Of a DNA stretch of 64,000 nucleotides, positions 20,530-31,458 are shown one piece after another. The stretch lies in NCBI GenBank assembly GCA_937951625.1, contig CALFBP010000010.1, positions 62,001 to 126,000 on the forward strand. Direction: 5' to 3'. Position 1 is the first letter of the stretch; the number at the start of each line of letters is the position of its first letter. Source of the stretch: an uncultured Thermoguttaceae bacterium (GTDB lineage: Bacteria > Planctomycetota > Planctomycetia > Pirellulales > Thermoguttaceae). The notes below the pieces were generated by a model that searched no databases, was not told the DNA's origin, and saw nothing but the letters and a program-made list of their open reading frames with translations. Both the position numbers and the translations under genes were made by a program.

Positions 20530-21408
20530 TCACCCGGCCGAGGAATAGAATTGGCGGACCCGCATGATCGCCTCGAAACCAGGCTGACGGATGCAGTCCT
20601 CCAGGCAGCGCATGGCCGGATGATCTGGCGGCAGGAGTTCGTAGTTGCGCTTCACCGAGCCAATGATCATGTCCAATCCCAGCGGCATCGCCTTGGTCAG
20701 GAAGGCACTTTCGAGCGGGCCCTTGACAGGCGCTCCGTCGGGCCTCTTGGCTGGCAGCATCACGGTGAAGTTGCTCAGTCCCACGGAAACGTGAATCCCC
20801 TGGAACTCGGGATCCTTATGGATCAACTCCAGGCCGGCAATGAGTCGGGCAAGATTGCCTTCCGAGTCGCTGCCAATGGGCGCGATGCCGGGATCTATGA
20901 TGCAATCGTCGTTGCTTAGGGCAGGTTTCGCATTCCGCGCGGCGGCCAGAAGGAACTTGGCGGCTTCATACGTTTCCTCCGCGGTGCGACACGGGCGCGA
21001 CGCCCCATCTTCCACCCGTTCCGAAACGAGCAAGATGGGACGAAACGGCTGAACCGCCATCAGATCGAACATCGCCGTGCGCAGGGGCGAAATGGAATTG
21101 AGGATCGGCCTCTGACCTCCCGCTCGATCCAGATCGTAGGCCTCCAATCCAGCCTTGGCGATTTCGAAATCAGGCGTGTCGATCGACAGGGGCTTGGACG
21201 TTACCGACTGGATTTTTCGCACGATCTCCGCCATGAAAGCCGGCGGGCGGAGTCCCACATTGACGTCGATGTAGGCCGCCCCTTTTTCGTCTTGCATCCG
21301 CGCCAATTCGAGAATCCCTTCGATGTCGTTGGCGTCGAACAACTTCTTCGTGGAGGGAACCGAGTCGTTGATCGTCTCGCCGATGATCGTTAAGCCTGGA
21401 ATCGACAT
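20530..21408 (-). CDS. Methyltetrahydrofolate:corrinoid methyltransferase / pterin-binding (DHPS-like) protein
   Basis: MSIPGLTIIGETINDSVPSTKKLFDANDIEGILELARMQDEKGAAYIDVNVG...KPLSIDTPDFEIAKAGLEAYD...GIHVSVGLSNFTVMLP; AcsE/MtvA-like pterin-binding TIM barrel. Confidence 0.87.
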   Translation of the reverse strand: MSIPGLTIIGETINDSVPSTKKLFDANDIEGILELARMQDEKGAAYIDVNVGLRPPAFMAEIVRKIQSVTSKPLSIDTPDFEIAKAGLEAYDLDRAGGQRPILNSISPLRTAMFDLMAVQPFRPILLVSERVEDGASRPCRTAEETYEAAKFLLAAARNAKPALSNDDCIIDPGIAPIGSDSEGNLARLIAGLELIHKDPEFQGIHVSVGLSNFTVMLPAKRPDGAPVKGPLESAFLTKAMPLGLDMIIGSVKRNYELLPPDHPAMRCLEDCIRQPGFEAIMRVRQFYSSAG

Positions 21409-21941
21409 GAATCGCTCCTGTCCTGATGTTGCACGTTCACCTGTTGTCTCATGAAAGAAGAGGTCAAAGCGAACCGCCGTCAAGCTACTTGCCCCGCTCG
21501 GCCCTCGCAATTACCACGCTGCCTAACCGAAGGTGGATAACAGCTTGCCTGGTGGACTTGACGCGCGGAGCGCACGAGTCGTCGCGACTGAGCTGCATCG
21601 TAAAGACGTGAGAATATCGCAACGTAACCGCTCTGGGAAGTGGTGAAGCCGTTTACTCTTGGACGGGAGGTATCGGGAGGTACGGGCCCTTTCACCTCCA
21701 GCCCGCGTCTCGGTCCGACTTTAGGACACGACTTCCGCTTTCTCGGCCTAAGCCAAGTCGATTTTTTCGCGAGGCCCGCTCTTGGCGTTTCGCAAGCGGC
21801 CGGAGGGCCTTGCGTCGCGGGAAAGATTTTTTCCGCAATCGAGCAGCCCTCGCGGCGCGCGAAGGTAACGCAGTTGAGGCCCGGGAGGTCGCCGTTATGC
21901 CCCAAAAAATGCGAGTCGCACCGTATCGGCCATGTCGTGGC

Positions 21942-23162
21942 CTAGGCGGTGCTCACCGAGGAACTGCTCGAAGAGCCTGCGTTTTCGTAGACTGCGGCGG
22001 CCGCTTCCAACGCGCCCTCGTGAACGGCGACGCCTTCGGCCCGAAGAACAGTTTCCAGGGCCGCCAAGAACAGCATCACATTCCTTTGCCGCGCGGCATG
22101 GCCCATCAGTCCCACCCGCCACGCCTTACCGGCGAACTCGCCCAGCCCGCCACCGATCTCGATGCCAAATGCCAACAGCAAGGCGGCGCGAACGCGCTTG
22201 TCGTCGGCGCCCTCGGGAATTTGGATCGTGTTGAGCATGGGCAGGCGTTCGGCGGGGGCCACGACCATCTTCAGGCCCATCGCCTCGACCCCCGCCACCA
22301 GCGCACGGTGATGCAGCCGATGCCGGGCAAAACGTTGTTCGAGCCCCTCCTCGGCGACGATCCGCAGCGCCTCGCGGAGGCCGTAGAGCATGTTGATCGG
22401 CGCTGTGTGATGGTATTTCCGTTCCAGGCCCCAATAGCTGCCCACCAGGCCCATGTCCAGATACCAGCTCACCACCGGCCGTTTGCGGCGGCGCAGTGTT
22501 TCCAGGGCGGCAGGACTGAAGGAGAGGGGAGCCAGGCCGGGCGGACAGGAGAGACACTTCTGCGTGCCGCTGTAGACCGCGTCGATGCCGATGCGGTCCA
22601 CAGCCACTTCCATGCCGCCCAGCGAGGTGACGGCATCGACCAGGAACAGCGCCCCGTTTTCGCGGGCGATGGCCGCCAGGTCCTCCAAGGGTTGGCAAAC
22701 ACCGGTGGAAGTCTCCGCGTGGACCACGGCAATGAGTTTGGGGCTACGGCCACGCACGGCTCGACGCACGTCATCGGGATCGATGGCCCGGCCCCACGGC
22801 GCGTCGACGCGAATCAGCGTGGCGTCGAGCCGCTGCACGATGTCGGCCATGCGCGTGCCGAAAACTCCGTTCACGCAGACCACCACTTCGTCGCCCGGTT
22901 CGACAAGATTGACAAAGCACGTTTCCATCCCCGCGCTTCCCGTCCCCGACACGGGAATCGTGAAGGGATGTTCCGTTTGGAAGACGTACCGCAGCAATCG
23001 CTGCGTTTCGTCCATCATGGCGAGAAAGTAGGGATCGAGGTGGCCGATGCACGGCGCCGCCATGGCCTGAAGCACCCGCGCCGGCACGTCGCTGGGCCCT
23101 GGGCCCATCAATACCCGCGGTCCTGGATCAATGTCGCGAAACTCCCTGGGATCAATCTGCAC
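21942..23162 (-). CDS. Alanine--glyoxylate / serine--pyruvate aminotransferase family protein
   Basis: RVLMGPGPSDVPARVLQAMAAPCIGHLDPYFLAMMDETQRLLRYVFQTEHPFTIPVSGTGSAGMETCFVNLVEPGDEV...GTQKCLSCPPGLAPLSFS (PLP lysine). GTG start at 23162 chosen; the ORF extends to 23216. Confidence 0.93.
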   Translation of the reverse strand: MQIDPREFRDIDPGPRVLMGPGPSDVPARVLQAMAAPCIGHLDPYFLAMMDETQRLLRYVFQTEHPFTIPVSGTGSAGMETCFVNLVEPGDEVVVCVNGVFGTRMADIVQRLDATLIRVDAPWGRAIDPDDVRRAVRGRSPKLIAVVHAETSTGVCQPLEDLAAIARENGALFLVDAVTSLGGMEVAVDRIGIDAVYSGTQKCLSCPPGLAPLSFSPAALETLRRRKRPVVSWYLDMGLVGSYWGLERKYHHTAPINMLYGLREALRIVAEEGLEQRFARHRLHHRALVAGVEAMGLKMVVAPAERLPMLNTIQIPEGADDKRVRAALLLAFGIEIGGGLGEFAGKAWRVGLMGHAARQRNVMLFLAALETVLRAEGVAVHEGALEAAAAVYENAGSSSSSSVSTA

Positions 23163-23447
23163 CTTGGCGCTCCTCCGAATGCGTCCTTCTGGCTCTGCCG
23201 TGGACCACGACGCCACTAGCGTCGGGTGCGTCGTGGCCCTTCACGCTCGCCCACGCCTTGTCCCAGTCATGGTCGCGGCGGCCGGCGGGCTTGTCAAGCC
23301 GCGCATCGACCGCTGCTGGCCGATTCGCGGAAGGCTCGTCAGGGGCAGCTTTTTACGACGCGCTTGTGAAGGCTCCACAAGGCAATCATAATCCACCATC
23401 GGAAAACGTTGACTTGGGGCAAGCTCTGCCGAAAGGACTCCATCGCC

Positions 23448-24119
23448 ATGGCGAAGAACAAACTGAGCCGTCGAGAAATGTGCGGGGCTTTGGCGGCAGC
23501 CCCGGTCGCGCTTGGCGCGGCGACGGTGGCGAGCGGCGACCAGGCGAAACGGGGCAAAGTGCTTATGCCGATCGGCGACGCCACGGAAGTCATGGATACG
23601 CTTTATCCCTTCTTCCGCCTCCCGGAAGAAGGCTATGAGATCGTGGTGGCCGGGCCCGAAGCCCGAACCTATCATGGCGTGATGCACGAGATCCCGCCCC
23701 AGGAAGACATCCCTTGGGACATTACCCGTGAACAGCCGGCCTATCATATCAAAGCGACGATTGCCTTCCGCGACGTGAAGCCCGAAGACTATAGCGGGCT
23801 GTTCGTTTCCGGCGGCCGCGCCCCGGAGTACCTACGCTATGACAAGGACCTGATGCGGATCACCCGACACTTCTTCGAGGCCAACAAGCCCGTGGCCGTG
23901 GTCTGCCATGGGGTCGAGATCGTGGCCGCCGCCGGCGTGCTCAAGGGCCGCACCATGACCACCGTGGCCAAGTGCGCCTTGGACGTCACGCAGTTCGGCG
24001 GAACCTACGTGGACCAGCCCTGGGTCGTGGACGGCAACCTCATCAGCGCCCGCACCTGGCACGATTACCACACCCCCTTCATGAAACAGTTCATCGAGAA
24101 ACTGAACGCCGTGGGTTGA
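23448..24119 (+). CDS. DJ-1/PfpI family protein with Tat-like leader
   Basis: MAKNKLSRREMCGALAAAPVALGAATVASG (twin-Arg) then GKVLMPIGDATEVMDTLYPFFRL...GLFVSGGRAPEYLRYDKDLMRITRHFFEANKPVAVVCHGVEIVAAAGVLKGR. Confidence 0.9.
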   Translation: MAKNKLSRREMCGALAAAPVALGAATVASGDQAKRGKVLMPIGDATEVMDTLYPFFRLPEEGYEIVVAGPEARTYHGVMHEIPPQEDIPWDITREQPAYHIKATIAFRDVKPEDYSGLFVSGGRAPEYLRYDKDLMRITRHFFEANKPVAVVCHGVEIVAAAGVLKGRTMTTVAKCALDVTQFGGTYVDQPWVVDGNLISARTWHDYHTPFMKQFIEKLNAVG

Positions 24120-24190
24120 AAATCGCTCGGGAACCCTCCGATTGCCGCACTTCGCCGCCAGCAGCGGGACGGTTTGCGAAGGGCTACCAT

Positions 24191-24769
24191 TCATTCCGTG
24201 TTGGGGACCTTCGGTCTCGCGTGAGGGGAAGAGCACGCCGACAGCCGTTCGAGGAGCTGATCGGGATCGGAATCGACCAGCACCATGGCGCGGTGTTTGG
24301 GGCGTAGGAAATGTTCGGCCAAAGCGTGGTCGAAGAAGGCCAACAGCGGATCGAAATAACCAGCTACGTTCAACAGGCCGCAGGGCTTGTGGTGCAATTT
24401 GAGCTGGTTCCACGTGAGGGCCTCGAACAATTCTTCCAGCGTGCCGAAGCCACCCGGCAGGGCCACGAAGGCATCCGACAATTCGGCCATGACCGCCTTG
24501 CGATCGTGCATCGAGCGAACAATGCGCATGTCGGCGATTCGGCGATGGGCCAGTTCCCGGGCCACGAGCGACTCGGGGATCACGCCGATGATTTCCATTT
24601 CCAGCTCCAGGGCCGTGTTGGCGATCACGTCCATCAGCCCGATCCCGCCGCCGCCGAAGACCACTCCGAGTCCGCGCCGGGCCAGTGCGCGGACCAATTT
24701 TTCGGCCGCGGCGGCGTACTCCGGCCGCGCCCCGTGACTCGAACCGCAAAACACGCAGACACGTTTCAT
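24191..24769 (-). CDS. LOG family protein (TIGR00730 Rossmann fold)
   Basis: [54 protein letters not shown]...[37 protein letters not shown] (PGGxGTxxE). Confidence 0.95.
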   Translation of the reverse strand: MKRVCVFCGSSHGARPEYAAAAEKLVRALARRGLGVVFGGGGIGLMDVIANTALELEMEIIGVIPESLVARELAHRRIADMRIVRSMHDRKAVMAELSDAFVALPGGFGTLEELFEALTWNQLKLHHKPCGLLNVAGYFDPLLAFFDHALAEHFLRPKHRAMVLVDSDPDQLLERLSACSSPHARPKVPNTE

Positions 24770-27381
24770 GATTTCCGCTTCTTGTCCTTCTTGAGTTGGT
24801 CCTGCCATTGGTGGATCAAACGCAAGGCATCGAGCGGCGTAAGCTGGTTGACGTCGAGCTGGCGAATGTCGTCCAACAAGGGGTGGTCGGCAGGCCCGAA
24901 GAGGGTCAACTGATAATAGTTGCGGCGTTCGGGGGGCTTGGGCCGAGCGATTTTGGCGCGGCCCTCGGCGTCGAGGTGTTCTTCTTCGAGCTGCGCCAAG
25001 ATATCTTTGGACCGCTCGATCACTTCCCGGGGAACCCCGGCCAGTCGGGCCACGTGGATGCCGTAGCTTTTGTCGGCAGCGCCCTCGACGATTTTGTGCA
25101 GGAAGATGACTTCATCCTGCCACTCGCGGACCGCCACATTCAGGTTCTTCACGCCGGGAAGCGACTGGGCCAGATCGGTCAACTCGTGATAATGCGTGGC
25201 GAACAGCGTGCGGCAACCGATGCGATCATGTAAATATTCGGCCACCGACCAGGCGAGCGAAATGCCGTCGTAGGTGCTGGTGCCCCGCCCGATCTCGTCG
25301 AGAATTACCAAGCTCTGCGCCGTGGCGGTGTTGAGAATCCGAGCCGTCTCGGTCATTTCGACCATGAAGGTGCTTTGCCCACGGGTCAGCTCGTCGCTGG
25401 CGCCCACCCGGGCGAAGATGCGGTCGGCCACGCCGATCGTGGCTTGCCGGGCGGGAACGAAGCTGCCGATCTGGGCCATCAGCGTGATCAAAGCCACTTG
25501 GCGGATATAAGTGCTCTTGCCCGCCATGTTCGGCCCCGTGATGAGCAACATCCGGCCCGCCTCCCCGCCAAGGCGCGTGTCGTTGGGAACGAAGGTGCCG
25601 TGGGGTTCGACCACGTCAAGCACCGGGTGACGCCCGTCGACGATTTCCAAAACTGGTTCGGCCACGATGTTCGGGCGACAATAGTTTCGGGACCGGGCCA
25701 ATTCGGCCAGCGCCGCCAAAACGTCGATCTCGGCCAAGGCTGCGGCAGTCACCCGCACTTGCCGCCGCGCAAGCGCCACCGCATCGCGGAGCTTGACGAA
25801 TAACTCGTATTCCAGCTCTTTGGACCTCTCCTCGGCGGTGAGCACCTTTTCTTCGTATTCCTTCAGCTCCGGCGTAATGTAGCGCTCGGCGTTCTTGACC
25901 GTCTGTTTGCGGATATAATCCTCGGGCACCTTGCCTTGATGCGTGTTGGTCACCTCCAAGTAATAGCCGAAGACCTTGTTGAAACCGACCTTGAGATTGG
26001 GAATCCCCGTGCGTTCGGTCTCTTTGGCCTGATAGGCGGCGATCCATTGCTTGCCGCCGCGCATCAAGTCCCGCAACTCGTCCAACTCGGGACTGAAACC
26101 CTCGCGGATAAAGCCGCCATCGCGGCTCGATAGGGGGCAATCGTCCCCCAAGGCCGCGTCGAGTTGAGCGCGAAGTTCCGCGCAGAGGTCGATCTGTCCC
26201 TCCAGTTCGCAAAGCAATCGGCTGGAGCGTTCCGCGAGTTTGGCCTTCAGCGCAGGCAACGTGCGGAGGGTGCGGCCCAGGAAACTCAAATCCCGCGGGC
26301 TAGCTCGGCCCGTGGTGACGCGGGCCAAAAGCCGTTCCAGGTCGTATACGCGGCGGAGCGATTCGCGGAGTTCGGACGCGAGCCGGGCATCGGCGACCAG
26401 TTCAGCCACGGCGTCCAACCGGGCTTCGATGGCGGCCACGTCGGTCAGCGGGTTGGCCACCCAATCGGCCAGCAAGCGCGAGCCCATGGCCGTGACCGTT
26501 TGATCCAATACCGCCAGCAGGCTCCCCTCGCGGCGACCGTCCCGGATCGTCCGCGTGATCTCCAAGCTGCGGCGGCTGGCCTGATCGATCTCCAAGGCAC
26601 TGCCTGCGCGATAGGGAATCAAACGATCGATGTGGCTGGGCGGGGTTTTTTGCGTCTCGAGGAGATACTCGAGAATGGCCCCCGCCGCGCGGATGGCTTG
26701 GCCGTCCTCCTCAGTATCCGAAAAGCCGAAACCCTCCAACGTCGCTGTGCCGAAGTGCTTGGCAAGGTTCTCTCGCGCCGTCGACAGGCTGAAGGCCCAG
26801 CTCGGACGTCGCGTGACCATCATGGCCGAAGCCGTCTGCGAGGGAAGTGGTTCGGCATCCTCAGCGACCAGACATTCGGCGGGCGCGATCCGGGCGAGCT
26901 GATCGGACAACTGACGGCGCGGAAAGCTGGCCGCCACGAACCGACCTGTGGAAAGCTCCACCCAAGCCAGCCCCACGGGATCGCCGGGCGTGACCGCCGC
27001 CAGGTAGTTATTTTCGCGGGGATCGAGAAGGCCGTCGTCGACCACCGTGCCGGGCGTCACCACCCGAGTAATTTCGCGGCGGACCAACCCGACTGCCTTT
27101 TTCGGGTCCTCCACCTGCTCGCACACGGCCACGCGCATCCCCAAGGCGATCAGCTTGCCCAAGTAGCTTTCCAATTGGTGATGCGGAAAGCCCGCCATCG
27201 GCACGGCGTTTTCGCCCTTTTCCCGGCTCGTCAAGGCGAGGTTCAGCAGCCGTGCCGCCGTCTTCGCATCCTCATAGAACAATTCGTAGAAGTCGCCCAT
27301 GCGAAACAGCAGCAAGGCGTCGGGACACGCCTGCTTGGCTTCGAGATACTGTTTCATCATGGGCGTGACGGGGACGGACAT
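24766..27381 (-). CDS. mutS: DNA mismatch repair protein MutS
   Basis: [48 protein letters not shown]; Walker [58 protein letters not shown]; 4-bp overlap with the LOG gene. Confidence 0.98.
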   Translation of the reverse strand: MSVPVTPMMKQYLEAKQACPDALLLFRMGDFYELFYEDAKTAARLLNLALTSREKGENAVPMAGFPHHQLESYLGKLIALGMRVAVCEQVEDPKKAVGLVRREITRVVTPGTVVDDGLLDPRENNYLAAVTPGDPVGLAWVELSTGRFVAASFPRRQLSDQLARIAPAECLVAEDAEPLPSQTASAMMVTRRPSWAFSLSTARENLAKHFGTATLEGFGFSDTEEDGQAIRAAGAILEYLLETQKTPPSHIDRLIPYRAGSALEIDQASRRSLEITRTIRDGRREGSLLAVLDQTVTAMGSRLLADWVANPLTDVAAIEARLDAVAELVADARLASELRESLRRVYDLERLLARVTTGRASPRDLSFLGRTLRTLPALKAKLAERSSRLLCELEGQIDLCAELRAQLDAALGDDCPLSSRDGGFIREGFSPELDELRDLMRGGKQWIAAYQAKETERTGIPNLKVGFNKVFGYYLEVTNTHQGKVPEDYIRKQTVKNAERYITPELKEYEEKVLTAEERSKELEYELFVKLRDAVALARRQVRVTAAALAEIDVLAALAELARSRNYCRPNIVAEPVLEIVDGRHPVLDVVEPHGTFVPNDTRLGGEAGRMLLITGPNMAGKSTYIRQVALITLMAQIGSFVPARQATIGVADRIFARVGASDELTRGQSTFMVEMTETARILNTATAQSLVILDEIGRGTSTYDGISLAWSVAEYLHDRIGCRTLFATHYHELTDLAQSLPGVKNLNVAVREWQDEVIFLHKIVEGAADKSYGIHVARLAGVPREVIERSKDILAQLEEEHLDAEGRAKIARPKPPERRNYYQLTLFGPADHPLLDDIRQLDVNQLTPLDALRLIHQWQDQLKKDKKRKS

Positions 27382-27497
27382 GGTGGGAAACAGCAGTGAA
27401 ACGTCAATAGCTCAAGGGAAGTTGCGAGATGGGGAAAACGATGATCTCTCCCCGCTCCCGAGCAACCAAAGGGGACATCGTGGCCAGGGCCATCCGC

Positions 27498-28727
27498 CTA
27501 CTTACTGCCGTCTTCTAAAGCCCTCGCCACACCGTAGGCCTCGAACGCCCGCTGAATTTCCGCGACATCAACGGCCGATTGATGAATCCACACGCGGTAG
27601 TTCAGCCGCACCGGCTCGCCGGCCGGGAAGGTCTTGCCTTGCACGCCGGGGTAGCCGCAACAGAGAATGCCGTAGTGGCGCGTAAGCCACGGGGGTGGGA
27701 AATCCGGGTGCTTCGGATCGACGAAGAGGGCGGCCCCACTCGGGCCCGGGGCGCCTGCGAATCGGGCGGTCAGATCGGCCCAGGCCAGACGCGTGTCCGG
27801 CAGGTCTTCCGTGGTCCGACCGGTGGGCACGGTGATCACCGTATCGGTGCGCGGGGCGAATCGCAGGTTGATCCCACCATAGCTCTTGCCCTCCGCGCCC
27901 CGAAGCGTGATTGGCCTATCGACCGGGATCAGCACCAACGTGATGTCCAACGGCCTGGCGCCATCATGTGCGCGGTAGGCCCGAAACCAGATCCGCTCGA
28001 TCATCACTTTTTTGTCGCCTACAAACCATCCGTTCTCGACGGCCAACACGGCCGCCACCGGGCCCGACTCGCGACAGATCCACCGCACAAACCGTTGTTC
28101 GATCTTGTTGCTCACCCAAAGGTCGTACTCTTGGCCGTCGATCACGATGTGCGACCAGGCCCAGAAGATACCGTGGTGGTGATAGTGGTCCTTGGGAAAG
28201 CTGTCGGTGAGCACCTCGCCGTTGAGGCCGTAGAGCGGATGGACGAAGCACGCCCGGTTGCGGCGGGCATCGTTCTTCGGCACCGAGGCGTTGGTGATCA
28301 CGCCGTGGTTGTAGACGAGCACCGGCTTGCCGTCGTCGAGCAATTCGAGCGACTTGTCGTTGACCTCACGAAATGAAAACCCGCCTGACGCTTGCGATGG
28401 CGACGCTTCGACACGGAACCGCCGCGTGCCGGAATTGCTGGCGCCCGGCGATATGCTGGCGGCCAGGCACGCCTTTCCCGCCGCGGCCGTCCCGTCCGCC
28501 GCCATGGCCGCAATCCGCTGTCCTAGGACGGCGACTTCGGCATGATCCGTTTCGGTCAACCGGAACAGGCCGGATTGTCCGGAAATCGGCTTCTCCGCCA
28601 GCGGGACGGCAAAGTGGAGGGGGGCCTTCGTGTTGGGAACATTGATCCATGCCGGCGTCTCCTCCGCGACGAGCATTCGAGGAGCAATAACGAACACGAC
28701 TCCCAAAGCAACGGTTTTAAGCTGCAT
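27498..28727 (-). CDS. PmoA-like (DUF6807) family secreted protein
   Basis: MQLKTVALGVVFVIAPRMLVAEE signal; KPVLVYNHGVITN...RRNRACFVHPLYGLNGEVLTDSFPKDHYHHHGIFWAWSHIVIDGQEYDLW; YGILCCGYPGVQGKTFPAGEPVRLNYRVWIH. Confidence 0.85.
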   Translation of the reverse strand: MQLKTVALGVVFVIAPRMLVAEETPAWINVPNTKAPLHFAVPLAEKPISGQSGLFRLTETDHAEVAVLGQRIAAMAADGTAAAGKACLAASISPGASNSGTRRFRVEASPSQASGGFSFREVNDKSLELLDDGKPVLVYNHGVITNASVPKNDARRNRACFVHPLYGLNGEVLTDSFPKDHYHHHGIFWAWSHIVIDGQEYDLWVSNKIEQRFVRWICRESGPVAAVLAVENGWFVGDKKVMIERIWFRAYRAHDGARPLDITLVLIPVDRPITLRGAEGKSYGGINLRFAPRTDTVITVPTGRTTEDLPDTRLAWADLTARFAGAPGPSGAALFVDPKHPDFPPPWLTRHYGILCCGYPGVQGKTFPAGEPVRLNYRVWIHQSAVDVAEIQRAFEAYGVARALEDGSK

Positions 28728-29039
28728 GAGATTGATCCTATTCGCTGGTAGACAAGGAGGCATGGCCGCAAAGCGTTGCAACCAATCTTGGTAGCCTATC
28801 CCTTGCCCTTGCATCAGGCAAGGCCGGTAAGAAAGACACGAACCGACGAGCCGGTTGGGCTTCATTCCATCGGGCTAATAGCTTAGAATGCGGCTAGAAG
28901 TGATCGTTCGGCCCGGCGGTCCACGGCATGGCTCGCCATCGTCGCCGCTAAACCATCGACGTCGGGTTGGAAGGGATGCCGGATTGAGGAAAGGGGACTG
29001 TCGGGCAATCGAATCAAAAGCCACGGAAGGTTTTCTCGC

Positions 29040-30266
29040 GTGTTTCTCCCGATCGAAGACGCGATCGACGATTTCCCGGGATTCGGGCCGAGCCGATTGG
29101 CGGCGAATCGCGCACTACCGGTGGATGAAATCCTCGTCCCCGAAGGCGACTTGGCCGCTGCACGCAAACGGCTGCGAGCCCAATGTCCCAAAAGCGCCGG
29201 CGTCTACGGAATGATCGACGCCGAAGGACGGCTGATCTACGTGGGCAAATCGAAATCGTTGCGGGCCCGGCTCACGAGCTATCTGCGCGACGGAACGATC
29301 GACTCCAAGGCGCAGCGCATCATGACTTGTACGCGGCGTATCGTTTGGGAACCAGGCCCTCACGAGTTTGTCGCCTTGCTGCGAGAACTAGAACTGATTC
29401 GCAGGTTTTGTCCGCGGTTCAACGTCCGGGGCCGTCCGGGGCGGGGACGCCGGGCTTATGTGGCCCTCGGCGCTGGGCCCGCCCCCCGCGTCTACCTTAC
29501 CGAAAAACTGTCGCAGAGCGATCGCTCGGCGGTCGGGCCGCTACGGCCCAACCGCGAGCTCCGCCGCATGATTCGGACGGTCAACGATTGCTTCAAGCTC
29601 CGCGATTGCCCGAACAAAACCACCATTACGTTTTCGGATCAAAAAGAGCTGTTTTCGCGCCAAGCCGGTTCCGCCTGCATCCGCTGGGAGTTGGGCACGT
29701 GTCTTGGCCCCTGCCGTGGGGCGTGCAGCAGTCGACAGTATGCCGCCCAGGTCCGCCGCGCGCGGGACTTTCTCTGCGGTTCGGACCAAAGCATCCTCGC
29801 TCGCTTGGAACGCTCCATGCGGTCCGCGGCCGCGGCCGAACGATACCGCCGTGCCGCCGCCCTCCGCGACCAGTGGCGGGCCCTGACGGAGCTTCAGCAG
29901 CTTTTGGAGCGGGTCCGCACGGTCGAACGGACCTATTCGTTCGTCTATCCCCTGCCGTCGTACGGCGGGGGCCAGACATGGTATTTGATCCGCCGCGGCC
30001 AAGTCATCGGGACCGTGCCGTCTCCCAAAACTCCCCCATTGGCTCGACGAGCGTTCGATGCCCTCGACAAAGCGTACTTTTCTCCCTCACGACGAGCGGA
30101 GCTCACCGCTGCCGACGATCCTGACGTGATTTTGTTGGTCTCGTTCTGGTTTCGCACCCATCCCGACGAACTTCGACGCACCCTCGCCCCCGAGGTTGCT
30201 CGACAACGCTGCATGGAACGACTGGGTGAATTCCTCGAACGGCACCGTATGTCGGAACTCGGTTAA
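29040..30266 (+). CDS. GIY-YIG nuclease, UvrC N-terminal-half homologue (Cho-like), lacking UvrC C-terminal nuclease/HhH domains
   Basis: CPKSAGVYGMIDAEGRLIYVGKSKSLRARLTSYL (GIY-YIG), ELELIRRFCPRFNV, CIRWELGTCLGPCRGACS Cys motif, UvrB-binding-like segment; ends at 408 aa. Confidence 0.85.
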   Translation: MFLPIEDAIDDFPGFGPSRLAANRALPVDEILVPEGDLAAARKRLRAQCPKSAGVYGMIDAEGRLIYVGKSKSLRARLTSYLRDGTIDSKAQRIMTCTRRIVWEPGPHEFVALLRELELIRRFCPRFNVRGRPGRGRRAYVALGAGPAPRVYLTEKLSQSDRSAVGPLRPNRELRRMIRTVNDCFKLRDCPNKTTITFSDQKELFSRQAGSACIRWELGTCLGPCRGACSSRQYAAQVRRARDFLCGSDQSILARLERSMRSAAAAERYRRAAALRDQWRALTELQQLLERVRTVERTYSFVYPLPSYGGGQTWYLIRRGQVIGTVPSPKTPPLARRAFDALDKAYFSPSRRAELTAADDPDVILLVSFWFRTHPDELRRTLAPEVARQRCMERLGEFLERHRMSELG

Positions 30267-31276
30267 GCCCGATACCAACGATCCAAGGTCTCTTTCCACT
30301 GGCGGGGATGACGAATGGCGGCAAAGGCGTCCCGAACGGCCTCGGCTTGCGGGTGCATGCGGGCGTACTTGATGCCAAAGTTTCGCATCACGTTCAAAAC
30401 CCGCCGAGAACCGTAGTTGATTTCCGCCAAGCGATAATGTTCCTCGATTACGGTCCGCTGTTCGCCCAGACTGGGAGGAGGGGGAAGGGGTTGCCCCGAA
30501 GCCAACGCGCGAATCTCGCGGAAAATCCAAGGATTGCCGATCGCTCCCCGGGCAACCGTGATGCCATCCACGCCCGTCGCGGCGAACATGGCGAGGCAAT
30601 CGGATGCCGTAAATAAATCGCCGCTGCCGAAAACGGGCACGGCGCCTACACGCGATTTCACTTCGCGGACGAATTCCCAGGAGCTGCGGCCCTCGTAACG
30701 TTGCCGCACGGTCCGCCCGTGAATCGTCACCGCCGCCACTCCCAAAGCCAGCGCGCCCTCGAGGATCGCAAAAAAATGGTCGCGGCTTTGGGGACTGTCA
30801 TCGAGGCCGCGGCGCATCTTCAGGGTTAGGGGGATACGCGGAGGCAGGGCGTCGCGGAGCCGGGCGAGGATTTCCCGGGCCTTGTCGGGCTGGCTGAGCA
30901 TCCAGCCGCCACGACACTTGCCCACCACCTTGCGGACCGGACAACCAAAATTGACGTCGATCACGTCGAAACCAGCTTCGACCAGTTTCAAGGCGGCCGG
31001 CACCAGCGGCTCGGCCGCGCTGCCCATGAGCTGCGCGGCCACAGGATGGTCGCCGTCTTCCACACGAATCCAACGAGTCGCCTTGCGTCCCTTGGTGACA
31101 TTGACAACGAACTGGTCGAGAAGGACTTCGCAGATCGAATAGCCTGCTCCAAAGCGTCGCGCAATGACCCGCGTCGGCCAGTCGCTGTAGCCGCTCATCG
31201 CCGCTAGCGCCACGGGAAAATCGATCTGAACCGTTCCAAGGACCAGCGGGGCCAGATTTGGGAACATGGACGCCAC
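30263..31276 (-). CDS. dusB: tRNA-dihydrouridine synthase (DusB-like)
   Basis: FPVALAAMSGYSDWPTRVIARRFGAGYSICEVLLDQFV...FDVIDVNFGCPVRKVVGKCRGGWMLSQP...VAAVTIHGRTVRQRYEGRSSWEFVREVKSRVGAVPVFGSGDLFT. Confidence 0.93.
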   Translation of the reverse strand: MASMFPNLAPLVLGTVQIDFPVALAAMSGYSDWPTRVIARRFGAGYSICEVLLDQFVVNVTKGRKATRWIRVEDGDHPVAAQLMGSAAEPLVPAALKLVEAGFDVIDVNFGCPVRKVVGKCRGGWMLSQPDKAREILARLRDALPPRIPLTLKMRRGLDDSPQSRDHFFAILEGALALGVAAVTIHGRTVRQRYEGRSSWEFVREVKSRVGAVPVFGSGDLFTASDCLAMFAATGVDGITVARGAIGNPWIFREIRALASGQPLPPPPSLGEQRTVIEEHYRLAEINYGSRRVLNVMRNFGIKYARMHPQAEAVRDAFAAIRHPRQWKETLDRWYRA

Positions 31277-31438
31277 GGTTCATCAATGAGTTCTTAAAGC
31301 AGGAAATTGAAAATAACTTCCCCTATTAGGGGGAGATTGTGATGTTCGGGTGAATGCGGTGTTTAGGAAATCCACGCAAGACTTCTGTCTTTGCAACCCA
31401 TTTCGGCAATCATGTGGGTTTGCCGATTGGCAACGGAG

Positions 31439-31458
31439 CTTAACGGATACCCGTTAAG
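31439..31458. repeat. Perfect inverted repeat (8-bp arms) upstream of gyrA
   Basis: CTTAACGG-ATAC-CCGTTAAG. Confidence 0.6.

Noticed and set aside
26164-27399. 411-aa plus-strand ORF opposite mutS
   Set aside because: Antisense of an unmistakable mutS.
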